DNA of 64,000 bases. Origin: Tribonema minus. Taxonomy: Eukaryota; Sar; Xanthophyceae; Tribonematales; Tribonemataceae. Made by a program: the position numbers and the translations under genes. Shown piece after piece: positions 31,308 to 43,581 of this stretch; within the stretch, counting starts at the first letter, position 1; the number at the start of each line of letters is the position of its first letter. Location of the stretch: NCBI GenBank assembly GCA_017506865.1, contig JAFCMP010000526.1:558001-622000 (forward strand), in the 5' to 3' direction. Below the pieces are notes generated by a model. The model saw only the letters and a list, made by a program, of their open reading frames with translations, searched no databases and was not told the origin of the DNA.

Positions 31308-34300
31308 CTATTCCCTGTGACGCTCCTCTACCAGTCGCACGACGGTGTCGATGAACAGCTGCGGCTGCTCCTCGTGCGCGACGTGACCGCAGTTCTCAAA
31401 CTTCACCAGCTCCGCGCCGGGTATCAGGTCGCGCAGCTTCTGCGACGACTTGATGCTGAAGATCTTGTCGTTCTCGCCGTGGATGATGTAGACTTTGAGG
31501 CCCTCCTCCGCCTTATGTTTGAGATCGTCGACGATCGGGCCGTCGGCCGCTGCGCCCAGAGCATAGAAACTTCAAGTGTCAGGTGCAAGGTGAAGTTGCG
31601 TGTTTCTTGTGTACATGTGTGTCTTTGTGTACTACCATAGGTGTTGAAGTGCAGAGCATGGGGGGTAGCTTCATAAGACCAAGCGGCAGAGCTTGAGACA
31701 CCGGCAACGCATTTGCTACGTAAGGCGTGTCAAGCACACACAAGACACTTCATGTAGACCACCAGAGAGACTCATTTCTCGTCACGCGTGGATACATAGC
31801 GGGTGTAAGAAGTTGCGGTATATTATTCAGGCAAACATTCAGCTCATTGCAGCAACAGCAGCGCGTAGATGGGTTGAATGCTCACGCCCAGTTGAACTTC
31901 ACAATTGAAGTTCACTGCTGAGAGGTGCGCGCTTCTACTTCTACCCTGATCCTCCCCTAAACCTCTCTCATTAGCTTTGTGCGAAGCCCAGTGCGCAAGC
32001 TCAGCATCACTGCCCCCTTGCACCACCTAGTTTTTTTTGCGGCGCAAAATTGCAGCTTACTCGCCATTTACCTTGAGACCGCATGGGTATGGCGCGTACG
32101 ACAAGTACTTGAAGTAAATGTACTCACCGGCGTCGGTGCCAAAGAGAACAGCCCTCAGTTGAAAGAGGGTAAACAGTACCAGGCCGTCGTCCCAGTTGCG
32201 CGTGAGGCTGGGCCAGCGGTAGCGGTCGACCGTGGTGGGATTCACCTGCGTCGCAAGTTCAACACGCAATCATCAACAACGCAGGTTTGAAGTCTGTTCA
32301 TGAATACGAATCAAAAGATCGTGGAGCGCTACTGTAGGTTACAATGTATGGTTAGCCGCAAGGGCCTTCCGCCAATAACCGTCGCCGCCGCTGCTGCGGC
32401 AATTGGCCACGAGGTTTGGCCCATCGGGTCGATGCGTCACATTATTACGCGCACTTCTCCCTGCACATCGCAGAGAGCGGCTGGGAATTCTGTTCACGTG
32501 GGGCACGTCGTAGCGGCGCGTCACACGATGAAGTGCGCTTCAACTTCATCATCATTGCCGTGAGCAGCCAGACTGCGATGAAAGATGAAACTCATGTGCA
32601 GAGTGAGTTGTGTCTAGAGTTGAGCCGCTGTTCAAAACGCTGGCTTGAATCGGCAGAAGAAGGCGTGCAGCACATATTGTGGCGTGAGTCTGAATGGCTG
32701 ACACCGAATGTGGCTTCTTCACGGGACTGGAGTTAAAGTTGAACCACGGTGCAACCTGTCATGTGCACAGGGCAGCTCTTCGATGGGCACTAGGGGCAAA
32801 AGCAGTAGACGGAAGCAGTGTGATCTGCAATATACTTCTATAAGTGAATCCTTTTCAAGCACGAGATCTCGCCAGTTACAAGTAGCAATGGTCGCCAACA
32901 CACAAGAGTTCCGACGAACTCTGACATTTGCTTTGCTTGGCGCTAGATTCATCTGTTTGCCGCCGTAGAGCGCGGCACCGTCCTTGTTTGAGAACCTCAC
33001 GTTGAAGTTTACAAAGAAGAATGCAATCGGACGTACATACCTTGCTCTTGTCCTGAAACACAAAGTTCTCCAGGGCAAAACGCCACGCGTCGCCGTTGTA
33101 CACCAGCGCGTGCAGCGTCACCTTGATCAGCGACTCGCTGGCACGCAGCAGTAGGTATCCCTGCATGCACGGCGGCGGCAGTGGCAGCGGTGGCGGCAGC
33201 GGAAGCAGCGGCGGCGGCGGTAGCAGCAGCAGCAGCACCAGAATCAGCAGCATGGCGGCGGCAGCAGCAGCAGCAGCGCCAGAGTCGCAGCAGCAGGTTC
33301 AGAGGCCAGTGCCAGCCTCGGCTGCGGCGGCAGCTGACATGAGGATATGGCAAGGTTGTGTCCAGAGCGAGCCAAAGCATGCATGATTAGGAGTCACAGC
33401 GGAAGGGACAAAGCAGCTGCGCCGAAGAATGAAGTACTGTTCACTTCAAGGTACATATGCAGTCGCGTAATGCAGAAGGCGCCACGCGCGCGCGCCCAGC
33501 GGAGCGCTGCCACACATTGAGCGCTGCCGCACCGCATTTTTGCGTCGCGCCTTCGTGCAACTCACTCGCATGCGTGTCCTGGCATGTGCTAGAAAGAGTC
33601 GTCGTGTGTGAACCTTTCAGAATGCCACAAGCCCAGTCCCCACTGCCGGCGCACCTTGAACGCACTTGTGGGCCGTGAACACGGCGATAACAAATAGTCC
33701 AAAGGGCCCATCACGAACACCCAGTCCAGCGGAGCGCTGCCGCACTGCGCACTTCAACGAGCTGAGAACAATACCCAACCATCAATAATGTGGATGGCAT
33801 GCGCGCCCAGTGGAGCACTGCCGCACTACCTGCGGACCTCAAAAACACCGAGAGCAAAAACGATTTTTTTCAATTCATGAACACGCAGCCCTGCGGAGCG
33901 CTGCCGCACTGCGCGCGCGCACCTTGAACGCGCCCAGGAAGATGGGCGACAGCTTATCGCGGTTCCACAGACTCCACTTGGCAAACAGCACGGAAGCCAC
34001 GAGCCAGTCGCTGCCTGGGCCTGCTCGCCCTGCGTCCAGAACGCTCGCTAGATTTGCCACCATGTACTCTTGCTCACAGCATGCGGCGATACACCGCGGC
34101 GGCGCACCTTGAACGCGCCCAGGAAGATGGGCGACAGCTCTACGCGGTCCCACAGGGTCCACTTGGCGAACAGCACAGAGGCCACGAGCCAGTCGCTTCC
34201 GGACGACAGTGCGAGCGAGCGCACCACCACAAAGGCCAGCGCCGCGTAGGCGACGAGGGCCCCGGGCGGCGGCGCACGCTGCAGACCCAGGAACTCCGCC

Positions 34301-37300
34301 AGGTCGCCCAGTTGAGACGCCGCCTGAGTTGCGTCGAAAAAGGGGGGGGGGGGGGAGGGGGGGGTGTCAGATCATGGTGAAAAAAGTCATGGCTGCGTGG
34401 CTCCCGCTTTTGGGGAGGGAGGGGGGGGGGGGGGGTCGGATAGTCGTGACGAGAAAGCCATGGCCTGCATCCGGAAAACGAGGTTTGATTGGTAGTGATG
34501 CGTCATGTGCAGTCGGGAAGCTTACTGCTGACCCTAGAGCTTCGGTATGCATGCAACGGAACAGAAAAGGATCTCTTCCCATGTTCGCACACGCAAGAAT
34601 GGCACGGCACCATGGGGCGACGTTTCAGCTGTTCCGGGGACCGCCATGAGAAGTCACCGCCGAGGCAAGCGCGTTCGGGGCAGTGCGTGCGAGCTTTGCA
34701 TGTAAGCAACGCTGAGGGCGGCCGCTTGTACGCTGCGCGATGCTGCTCATGGTTGCTTGTACGCACTCAGGGACTGTCGATGAGCCGGAGGTGTGCCTGA
34801 TGATGGGATCTCATTTCCTCATCGCTCAACGATGAGTAAAGTTCCCTGGAAGCTACTTCAACTTGAAGTACGCCTATTGTGGCGGGCTGACTTTGCATCT
34901 AGGGCTTGCCGTCCAATTGGTACCGTCATTTGAACCACAAGCCGTGGCTCAATCGGTATCGTGATTCTACCGCCAGACGCATACCGTTTCGTGCACAAAC
35001 AACAGCTTCGTCGCTGGCAGTGCCAGCCCTAAACTTTATTCAAATCCTTACAAGAGGAAGGAGGCAAGGGACCCCTGCTGCATGTGGCAGAGCTGCTGTA
35101 ACTGGCAATGCCCACCTCAAATCTAACACTAACCCTCACAAGTCACCTGTGCGGGCAGCTCCGCCGCCGCGCCGCGCAGCGCCGCGCACCAGGAGAAGTC
35201 GCCGAGCGCCACGACGAGCGCTGCTGCGGCAACAGCTGCCAGTGGGGCCCAGGGGATGGACGCAGGGTCCAGTGTGAAGCGCTCCTTAGTCTGGCCTAGC
35301 AGCGCGGGGCTGACCAGTATGAGTGTTGTGGATTTGGCGTCGAACTCCGGCTTGAGGGCGGCGCCGGCGGCGGCGATGGCGCCGACGCTGTGCCCCATGA
35401 AGATGACGCGGCTGCCGGCCTGGGCGGGGAGGGGGGCGCGGCGGGGGGGGCGCGGGGGGGGGGGGGGGCGGTTGAGAGGGTGCTCGGCAGCACATACATT
35501 GGGTGGTATGTGAGGAGCAGCAGGTTCAAGATTGGTGTGGTCATGTGAGAAAGGGGGGTGAGTTTGAGTGCAAGCGCTTTGTAGCTGCCGTGTACGCGGC
35601 TTGGCTGCGGTCATACCCTGGCTTGACAGACAAAGCAGATCATCCACAGATTTGTGATGCTTTGGTGCAGCTGCACTAGATGCAATCATGGACGTAGCTG
35701 TGAAGCCCGACGCTCATTCAGCAAGCAACCGCGTTCACACCTGACAGCAAGCCACACGCACCTATCAGCAAGCCACACACGTCAATGCGCTGTTGCACAC
35801 TCCTGCAAGCTGGGGCCTGCGCGTACTTTCACCACAGGCGAACATCAACTTCTCAGGTAACATCAACTTCTCGGCATGCTCACAATGCATGCTCACAGCG
35901 CACCTCCATTTGGCATCGGACTCCGGACTGGCATACGCACACGCGGCTCGCCTGCACACACGGCCCCGCCCGGCACCCAACTTGAAGATAACTTCACTAT
36001 TGAACTTCACTATTGAAGTTCAACCGTGCTCACCTCGCGGTCCGCGCGCACGAGCTCCGCGCTGATGTATGCGCCGTTGGCCTGCGTGTAGCCCGCCTGC
36101 GCATTGCCGCTCAGGCCGATGCGCTCCGTGAGGCCGAAGCCCGGCTGGCAGTGCGCGAGCGCGTGCGCGTCGAGGGCAGCGCTCAGCGGAGCCAGCACCG
36201 GCACCCACGACAAGCTGCACGCGCCGAAGCCGTGGTTGCAGTGCAGCACGTATTTGGTGAGGGGCGGGGGGGCGGTGCTGGGCGCGGGGGGGGTGGCTGT
36301 CGCGGCGGGGGGCCTCTCGTCTAGCAGGTGGACCTGCAGGCCGAATACCTGTTTCGTGAGTGGGTGGGGGGGGGGGTGGGGGGGTTGAGCTGTGCGCACA
36401 TGTGACAGTGCGTGCGATGTACGAGAGCCGGTCACATGAGCAGCACGCTTCAGCAGCTTTGTACCGTACCGCCCCGTGGGCAAAACGACAGCGAGCTGCA
36501 GTCGTTCAGCATGTGAGTAATCGCGAGCGTTAACGTGACAGTGTCTATCATTTGCAGCACGCAGCGCTGAGACCTGTCACGTGACCAGATTGGCAGCGCA
36601 TCAGAAAGGCGCTACGGTAAAACGAGAGCGGTACACGGCGTTGCCGACGCAGCAAACAGTGCCGACAGGCCTGTCGATATCACTTTGGCAGCGCGTCAGA
36701 CCCACGATACGATGATACCTACATACCTCTTTGAATCTGCTGCTGAGCTTCGGCGCGACACAAGGACAGCGCGCTGCAGGCATCGTTCACCATGGAAGTG
36801 AGCAGCAGCGGCACGCGACGTTGCCAACGGAGCGGCTTGCAGCGCACAGTGCCGAGAGGCCTGACACATTGGCAGTGCGTCAGACCCACCAGACGTTGAT
36901 ACCTACATACCTCTTTGAATCTGCTGCTGAGCTCTGGCGCGACGTCGCGCGGATCGCTGAGCCGCGGAGGCAGGATGATCTCGCAGTACAGGGTGGCCAG
37001 CACGAGACAGCTCGGAACCAGCGCGATCACCCTCTCGATGTTGCCCAGCAGCGTGTGCTGGTCTTCCTGGAAGTAGGTCCAGGCGCTGAGCGCTGATGAA
37101 ATGCATGGGGGGGACACGGGGGGGGGGGGGGGGGGGGGCGGGGGGCGGATGGCAGTAGTCAGCAAGCAAGCAATTCGGCCTGTCATCAAGCTGACAGCAT
37201 GTGGTTTTCAAGTATCATGTGGCTATCCGCCATGCAAGGAGGGGGCATACCAGTGGTCAGCAAGCGTCAACCACGCCTGTCGTCAAAATGACAGCTTGAA

Positions 37301-38859
37301 AATCATGTGGCTATCCGCCATGCAAGCGATCGCGCAGCACGAAGATGCTGAGCAGTGTTGCCCGCGCTGCTGCGGTGACAAGGCACTGGCATCATGCACG
37401 TGTGCCAATTCACACCAAACTCGGCAGGCAGGTGCTTGGCGGCGCACCAACAATTTCTAGGGTTAGGGTTAGAACTAGAACTGGTGGGGCCTGGCAAAAG
37501 TCAGTGGCCAATCATCTTGCCATGTGCCTCTCTGCATTGACTTTTTTGTAGCACACAGTAAGGTTGGGTTCAGAGTTAGAAATGGGCTAGTCCTGATCCT
37601 GCAAGACAGATCACGCTTGTGAAAGCGTGATCATGCATGATGATGCTGATTCACGCATGCATCATGACTTGTCGTCAAACATGAAGACAAACAGTTGGTG
37701 AGTGTAATGTCAGCCACAACAACAATTGTGATGCCTAGAACGTGGCATGTACGTCTTTCGCGTTACACTACATAGGCAAGACGTGCAGTGGAACAGGTGG
37801 CGACTCTGACGCATGCAACGACCAGTACTTTCCAGTGTACGGCATGGAGAACAGGCGCATACTCTGAAGCTTTGATGACTGGGGGTTTTACAGCCAGTGA
37901 AAGTGCTGACCGTATGTCATACTGCCAGTGTCACTTCCTGCGATCAAGAGTTCAACTTGCGCACAGTCGGGAAGGGGGGTACAAACCCCAAAACCGTGTT
38001 TTTCGAGGTGCCACTTGACAAAGCAGCAAGTGCAAGTGCCATTTGTTGGTGTCACATTGTAGTCGGCACCAGTCTACTGCAACAGTAAACGCGCTGGCTT
38101 CGGAGGCTGTGACTTACGCATCAGCATGTGCGAGCGAGGGGGGTGTGGCAGCGCTCAGCATGAACGCTGGGCGCAATCACATTGGTCATGCTGCAAGCCT
38201 GGCTGGGGTCACAGAGCGATGCGCATAGGCACAACGCTTTCTGAGAACCATGCGACAGCGGAAAAAAGAGCGGTGCAGCTCGAAAGGAACACTGCAGGCT
38301 CATATATTCAAGACCTCAAGTAAAGACTGCTGCTGCCACTGGTTCTGCAGCTGCTGATGATAGCATTGCTGTTTGTATTAATCAATGCGTTGCCGCCAAC
38401 GCGCAGCAGTTCAAAAAGGCCGACCATTCATATTTCAATGATGCCTGATCACCACAATCAGCTATTGCAAGCTTAGAGCTCACCTATCATGGCACCAGCG
38501 ATCAGAGTTCGCTCCAGCGTGGTCAGTGGCCGGGCATAGCCTATCCTGACTTTGCGCTTTCTGGGCTCCTGTACACTGCGCTCCGCGCCGAGCAAGCGTG
38601 TCGTAGGAGGTTCTGGTTCTGGGACTTTGACAAAGTCAAGCACTTCGAAGTCGTTTGGTTTGCTTTGCAAGCGATGCAACGAGGCCCTTTGTTGTCTAGT
38701 CGCATCCAGTCTCGAGGACAGCGAGCATGAGGCTAGGCGAGTCGGTTGTGCAGATACAGCAGCACGGACGCTGGGAGGAGTGAAGCCCAGGCCGGGTTGC
38801 ACCAACGCCAGAGGTAACAACAACAACAACTGCGCCAAGCGCACCATCGTCTGCACCAC
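31308..38859 (-). CDS. Plastid-targeted alpha/beta hydrolase with long lid
   Basis: Hydrolase of unknown substrate, predicted to act in the plastid. Eight exons on the minus strand: 38859-38484, 37092-36911, 36348-36034, 35419-35147, 34323-34108, 33160-33041, 32245-32128 and 31549-31308, phases consistent, about 612 residues. The N-terminus is a hydrophobic signal peptide ending GLG-F (~26) followed by a basic Ser/Arg-rich stretch, the usual complex-plastid presequence. The oxyanion motif HGFG and the nucleophile elbow GHSVG (~365) are clear. The acid lies in HGENDKIFS and the catalytic His in NCGHVAHEEQP near the C-terminus. Between Ser and Asp is an unusually long insert (~190 residues) with two hydrophobic stretches (APLAAVAAAALVVAL and ALVAYAALAFVVV), which may bind membrane or lipid. 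EMC2 starts 253 bp away on the other strand. Confidence 0.9.
33169..33290. repeat. GGC/AGC trinucleotide-rich tract in intron
   Basis: Imperfect GGCGGCAGC and CAGCAGCAG units in the intron just upstream of hydrolase exon 33160-33041. Confidence 0.8.
33915..34015 (-). repeat. Echo of the 3' half of hydrolase exon 34323-34108
   Basis: About 100 bases with the donor copied. It still encodes a peptide near-identical to SDWLVASVLFAKWTLW with four or so conservative changes. Shorter remnants of the same junction occur near 33650. Confidence 0.9.
34335..34440 (-). repeat. Duplicated G-run acceptor region
   Basis: Two similar blocks, each with an AAAAAGG or GGGAGGG lead and a G-run followed by TGTCAG/TCGGATAG and ATGGTGA/GTGACGA, lie upstream (in transcript direction) of hydrolase exon 34323-34108. 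They look like a tandem copy of the polypyrimidine tract. Confidence 0.6.
36715..36790 (-). repeat. Echo of the 3' end of hydrolase exon 37092-36911
   Basis: Repeats the ACCTACATACCTCTTTGAAT junction and the exon bases encoding ELSSRFKE, 180 bases into the following intron. The surrounding intron is also duplicated. Confidence 0.85.
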
Positions 38860-39112
38860 TGCGTGTATGCCTTAAGGTGGTGGTGCTCACAGCACCCCTG
38901 GCCCCGCCGCCGTTCCTGCAATTCAGAACACAAAAATAACACTTCAACTCGTAGTTGAACATTTTCGCCTGTGAGAAAGGGGGTGAAAAGCCTATTCGTC
39001 ACTGCTGGACCAGTGCTGGTACAGGACCACAGAGGCTTCAGCAGTTCGTCTACATTGACAATCAGAAGGCAGCAGCCGCTCAAACCGCAGCAGCGAAGAG
39101 AATCCCAAAGCG
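38860..39112. promoter_or_regulatory. Compact bidirectional promoter region
   Basis: Only 253 bases separate the start codons of the hydrolase (minus) and EMC2 (plus), so both promoters and 5' UTRs must lie here. No TATA box is obvious. An inverted ACTTCAACT...AGTTGAA motif lies near 38941-38960. Confidence 0.6.
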
Positions 39113-40051
39113 ATGTCAAAACAAGAGTTGGATTCGTTGGCAGATGCGGCAGGCAGAGGCCCCTCCCAGGCAGCCCGCGACTTGCTGCGATTCATACGCA
39201 AGGAAAAGCTGAGGGAGCCAGGGCTGGTCATGGAGTATGGCATACCCTTGATCAATTCCAAGGGAGCTCTGGGGGAGGACACCTGGGTCGTGCACGAGCA
39301 GGTCTGCTGTGCAGCGCTAGATTGCGCAGACCTGGCGGCAGCGGAGGCGTGCATAACCGCCCTGAGGCGCAAGTTCCCAGGCAGCACGCGCGTCAAGCTG
39401 CTGGTCAGCATGCTGTCGGAGGCCCGGGGGGACCTGGAGGCCGCCGAGACGACCTACGCCGGCATCCTAGACGCCAACCCGGCCAATGCGGTCGCAGCCA
39501 AGCGGCGCGTGGCGACCCTCTTGGCGGCGGGGCAGACGGGAAAGGCAGTGGCAGCGCTCAACGACCACCTGGAGCAGTCCCCTGGGGACCCCGAGGCGTG
39601 GACGCAGCTCGCGGCCCTCCACGTGGCCCTCGGCAGCCTCGACGAGGCCGCCTTCTGCTACGAAGAGCTCATCCTCATAGCGCCCGCAGATCCCCACCAC
39701 CACTGCCGCCTCGCGGAGGCCTACTTCACGCTGGGCACGCCCGACGCGGTGCTGCGCGCGCGGAAACACTTTGCGCAGGCGCTCGAGCTGCGCGGCCGCG
39801 GCGGCGGCGGCGGGCGTGCGCGCGCGCTGCACGGCCTGTGCGCCAGCTGCGCGGCGCTCGCGGGCGACCGCGGCGCCGCCAAGCTGCTGCGCGCGGAGCA
39901 GGGCGGCGAGGTCAACGCGGCGCTGCACACGTGGGCAAAGGAGGAGCTGGCGGCCGTGTACCTCGACGCGCCGTCCGATGTGGCGGCGGCGGTGGAGGCG
40001 GTGGCGCAGGAGCAGGCGGCGATGGTGGCGAGCGCCGTCACAAAGGGATAG
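39113..40051 (+). CDS. EMC2: ER membrane protein complex subunit 2 (EMC2), intronless
   Basis: Cytosolic TPR subunit of the EMC, the insertase that places tail-anchored and multi-pass proteins in the ER membrane. A single open frame of 312 residues, close to the usual ~300. Family features in order: HEQVCCAALDCADL (~62), FPGSTRVKLL (~87), EARGDLEAAE, ILDANPANAVAAKRRVA (~120), NDHLEQSPGDPEAW (~148), EEAAFCYEELIL-like DEAAFCYEELILIAP (~178) and ARKHFAQALEL (~215). These form TPR helices. The C-terminal part is Ala/Gly-rich. It is the only confidently identified gene here without introns. An AATAAA at 40394-40399 is a possible 3'-end signal. Confidence 0.95.
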   Translation: MSKQELDSLADAAGRGPSQAARDLLRFIRKEKLREPGLVMEYGIPLINSKGALGEDTWVVHEQVCCAALDCADLAAAEACITALRRKFPGSTRVKLLVSMLSEARGDLEAAETTYAGILDANPANAVAAKRRVATLLAAGQTGKAVAALNDHLEQSPGDPEAWTQLAALHVALGSLDEAAFCYEELILIAPADPHHHCRLAEAYFTLGTPDAVLRARKHFAQALELRGRGGGGGRARALHGLCASCAALAGDRGAAKLLRAEQGGEVNAALHTWAKEELAAVYLDAPSDVAAAVEAVAQEQAAMVASAVTKG

Positions 40052-40944
40052 TGGGGGTGGGCGTTGTTGAAGTTGGTTTTCGTCGCAGGATCGTTGCTGC
40101 CGTTTTTGGGGCCGTGTTAGCCATCGCACAATATCAGACGCCGTTGTTGATTGCGTCGCCTGCCCCCTGTCACTCTATTGCACGCTTGTACGTGATACAT
40201 ACCTCCTGATTTGCATCGGACGCCCGGCCTGCATTGATGTGGTGTTCCTATGGTGATGGCATCATCGCTTGTCGTCTCGACACAGAACACGGCGCTCAAG
40301 CATCAGAGCGGTTACGTTGGCCGCTAAAACAGCAACTCCCTGCTCACTTGATCAGTTTCATGATGAGTGCAGCACGATTCCTAACGGCCATGTAAATAAA
40401 TTCATCAATGTCCTCTATGCTCATTACGTGCATAGATACTCAAGCGATCGACAGAATATCACTGCTCTGCAGGTCATTTGGGTATGTGCATGTCCACGGC
40501 TACAGAGTCATGCATACATGCATGCTGCGGCACAGGACACACCATTGACACGCTGCAGCAGTGTCACCTATCTGCACGTGCGCATTCACTGCAGTACACC
40601 TCACCAATCTTCGATCAGGCTGTTTGCGAAGCATAGGACACGGTAATTCCATGCGCATTGTCCGCCTTTTAAGTAGAGCACAGACGCAATGCTGTGGCAG
40701 TGAACTCTGATGCAAACGCAGTGTGAGGTGCCGAAACACCAGCTATGTACCGACTGGCAACGCGTATCAGGCGGCAAACACACAGCAGAGTGCAGCAGCA
40801 GAGACGAGAGCAGCAGGCTGCTGCGCCAGCGTCGCCATTTAGCCTTCGACAGGGCATCAGCTGCGGCCGTTCTTGTGACCTGCCAGATGATGCCCCGACC
40901 CAGCCGTCCCAGAGCACCGCACCTATTCCCACAGGCCCGACAGT
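40052..40944. other. Convergent 3' region between EMC2 and RPL9
   Basis: Holds the two facing 3' UTRs. No further gene or repeat was recognised. Confidence 0.5.
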
Positions 40945-43581
40945 TTAGGCCTCCTCCTGAACGATGTTCGTTTTCTGCAGGCAAGAGGGGGGGGGGGGGG
41001 GGGTTCAGCAAGGTGGCAGTTGCGAACCACCTTTGTGGCAAGCAATCACCTAGTGCTTGGCATCTGGCAGCATGTGTGAGAATGTGACGTCACTCGCCAG
41101 CGCCACACACCTTGTACCATGATCAGCGCGCGCGCACGTGACATGCGATGCCTGTAACACAGTGGCGCAGCTCTGCAGGGTATTTCTCCCATTGTGTGCG
41201 TGACAATCGCTGAAGCCGTAGCGAACTTCAAATACTTCAGAAGTAGCCAATACAGTGGGGGCGGGGTACAATGTGCATGTTACAGTGGCAAGGCAAATAA
41301 AATAAAGCAAAAGGGCGTGCGTGATAGCAAGTACGTTGACTGACCCGGCGGACACGGCCAAAATGGTCTCATGCACACGTCAACGATCCACAGCGCAGCC
41401 CTCTATTGCGACAGAATAGCCCGGCGGAAGCCTCACTCAGTGGGATGCACGCATCCGTGGTTGCCACAGCAGGGGGGCAGGTCAAACTTCAACTTGTGAC
41501 TTCAACACGTGCCGCGTCAGCAGCGCTCACCTCTGAGACGTAGATGCCGTCGAGGAACTTGCGGATATCCTTGTTCTTGACGGTGCACGCCTGGGAGATG
41601 CGCGCCGCCATGTTGGACACGTCCGCAATGTCGTTGCCGCTCAGCTCAATCTGGTCCTTGATGGTGGTGGAGCGCACGTAGTCGACGCCGTCGCACAGCA
41701 CGACCCTGGGGGGGTTGGGGGGGAGAAGGAGGGGGGGGGGGCGCAGTGGTCAGCAGGATGCTAATAATGCAGTTCTTGATGGTGGTGGAGCGCACGTAGT
41801 CCATCGCACAGCACGACCCTCCAGGGGGGTGGGCAGGGGGGGGGGGGCAGAGAGTGAGCAGTGCCTCAGTCAGGTGAAAATGATGCTCAGCGCGCTCAGC
41901 TATGTGTGCTGATGGTGGCGGGCAGCGCTCGGTCAGAAGTGCAACAGGAATCAGCCAGGCGCATGACGATTGCAGCAGCGCGCACGCGTCAAGATGCTTC
42001 TGCAGCACAACTGAGCAATATGGGCTGCTGCGCAGTGCGCGGCATTCAGCAGCCGGCCCAATGGCGGTGGTGCATGCGCGGGGTACACCGTGTGGCCCAT
42101 TGGCGCCATCTGTTGACCAAGCAATAGCAACGTCAAGGCATGACAGTGAATGGCCACTGGAGTTGAAGTGAGAGTCGTCTCTAAATCTTTATGTGTCAGG
42201 AATAGGGTCACACTAACCCTAGATGTGTTGGTGGCATCCCGGTGTAGCTGCTCGCTGTTGCTCGATATAACGACAGCATGACCGTGTGAACTCAGAAAGG
42301 TTGAATGAGTGCGCTGTGAGTCAACTGGCAGCGACGCTGCCAATGATTCAATTCAGGTGCCATCAAACAGGTCTCAACACCCCACCTATTTGGGTCCCCA
42401 CATACATGCCTGCGCTCTTTCATGTCCATGACTTGCCAGACTAACGATGTCGGCTTTTCTGACAACACTTGCTGAGCGCCACATCACCTGACAGCATCCT
42501 GATGAAGTGGTAGACTCGCAAGCCATGCGCTGATGGCCACTGCCAGAAGCCACGTTCCTGCAGCAACCCTCTGTCACCCAGGCCACGTTTCAATAAAATA
42601 CAATTGCAATCGAGGCCTGCAATGTACAAGGGCTACAACACAGATCGTGCAGCTGTTTAAGCTCCAGCCCCCCTCACACACCGAGTACAAACTTGAACTT
42701 TTGACTTGAAGTTCACCTGCGCACGCGCTTCTCGCCCAAAAAGTTCCTGATCTCCACAGTCCTGTCCGTGAGGGTGACGTTGATGGGGAAATGCGCATAG
42801 CAGAAGCGCATCTTGTACAGGAACCCCTTGGTCACGCCCGTGATCAGGTTCTCAATGTGCGAGCACACTGTGCGGATGCAGGCCAGCTGTTGAAGCGCGT
42901 CCAGTCGGATGGAGAAAGGAGAGAGGTTGTGCGTGAGTATAAGCAGAATCAGCACCTGCGTCTGGCAGCAGTTCAAGCCGGCAAGGTTGCACTGCAGCCA
43001 GCAACATTGAATGCTGCGCCTCGCTGCCTATGCGTATGCAATCAATGTACCTGCGACGCCGCAGCTGCTACCTGACTTGTTCATCACGAGTTTAAGCTAA
43101 GGCTGCAATCCTCATCAGAGGTCGCCCACTGCGACGCGCTGAAACCACCACACCCCGGCGTCACAGCAGCCTGTATGTATAACACCCGTGATTACCCGCT
43201 ACGCAGCGCAAGCCGCAGCAGCAGCAGACCGCCACTCGCCGCCAGGCGACGCATGGACAGCACGGTGCACGCCAGCAATACACCGCATCTCGCGTGATGC
43301 GCACAGGGGGGGGGGGGGGGGGGCGCAGCATGTGCAAGCAACAACAGTGCCGCACGCTAAGAAGACAACACCGCAGCACGGCTCACCTGCTTCCTGTTCC
43401 CGAACCACAGGTCCACACGCAGCTTCTTGCCCCCGTCCGCCTTTTGGATGTCCAGGTTCAGGTGCTTGAAGTTGCGGGTCAGGCTGCCGCGGGGCCCCTC
43501 GACGGACACCACGCGGGACTTGACGTCCACCTTGACCCCCTCGGGGATGTCAATGTACCGGGTGGCCAGCACGGTCTTCAT
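40945..43581 (-). CDS. RPL9: Cytosolic 60S ribosomal protein L9 (uL6)
   Basis: Structural protein of the large cytosolic ribosomal subunit. Four exons on the minus strand: 43581-43387, 42886-42717, 41705-41531 and a 30-base last exon 40974-40945 encoding KTNIVQEEA and the stop. Phases 0, 2 and 0 agree, and the ~190-residue length matches the family. Recognisable segments are [21 protein letters not shown] (start), [19 protein letters not shown] (middle) and [16 protein letters not shown] (end). The last exon was identified from its C-run plus CCTGCAG acceptor and the family's short charged tail; the previous exon otherwise reads into intron. Exon 41705-41531 has an echoed 5' end at ~41765-41840. 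Confidence 0.96.
41760..41850 (-). repeat. Echo of the 5' end of RPL9 exon 41705-41531
   Basis: Copies the exon start (encoding [15 protein letters not shown] with a small deletion), its acceptor and its C-run, about 100 bases upstream of the real exon. This gives a second candidate acceptor. Confidence 0.85.
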
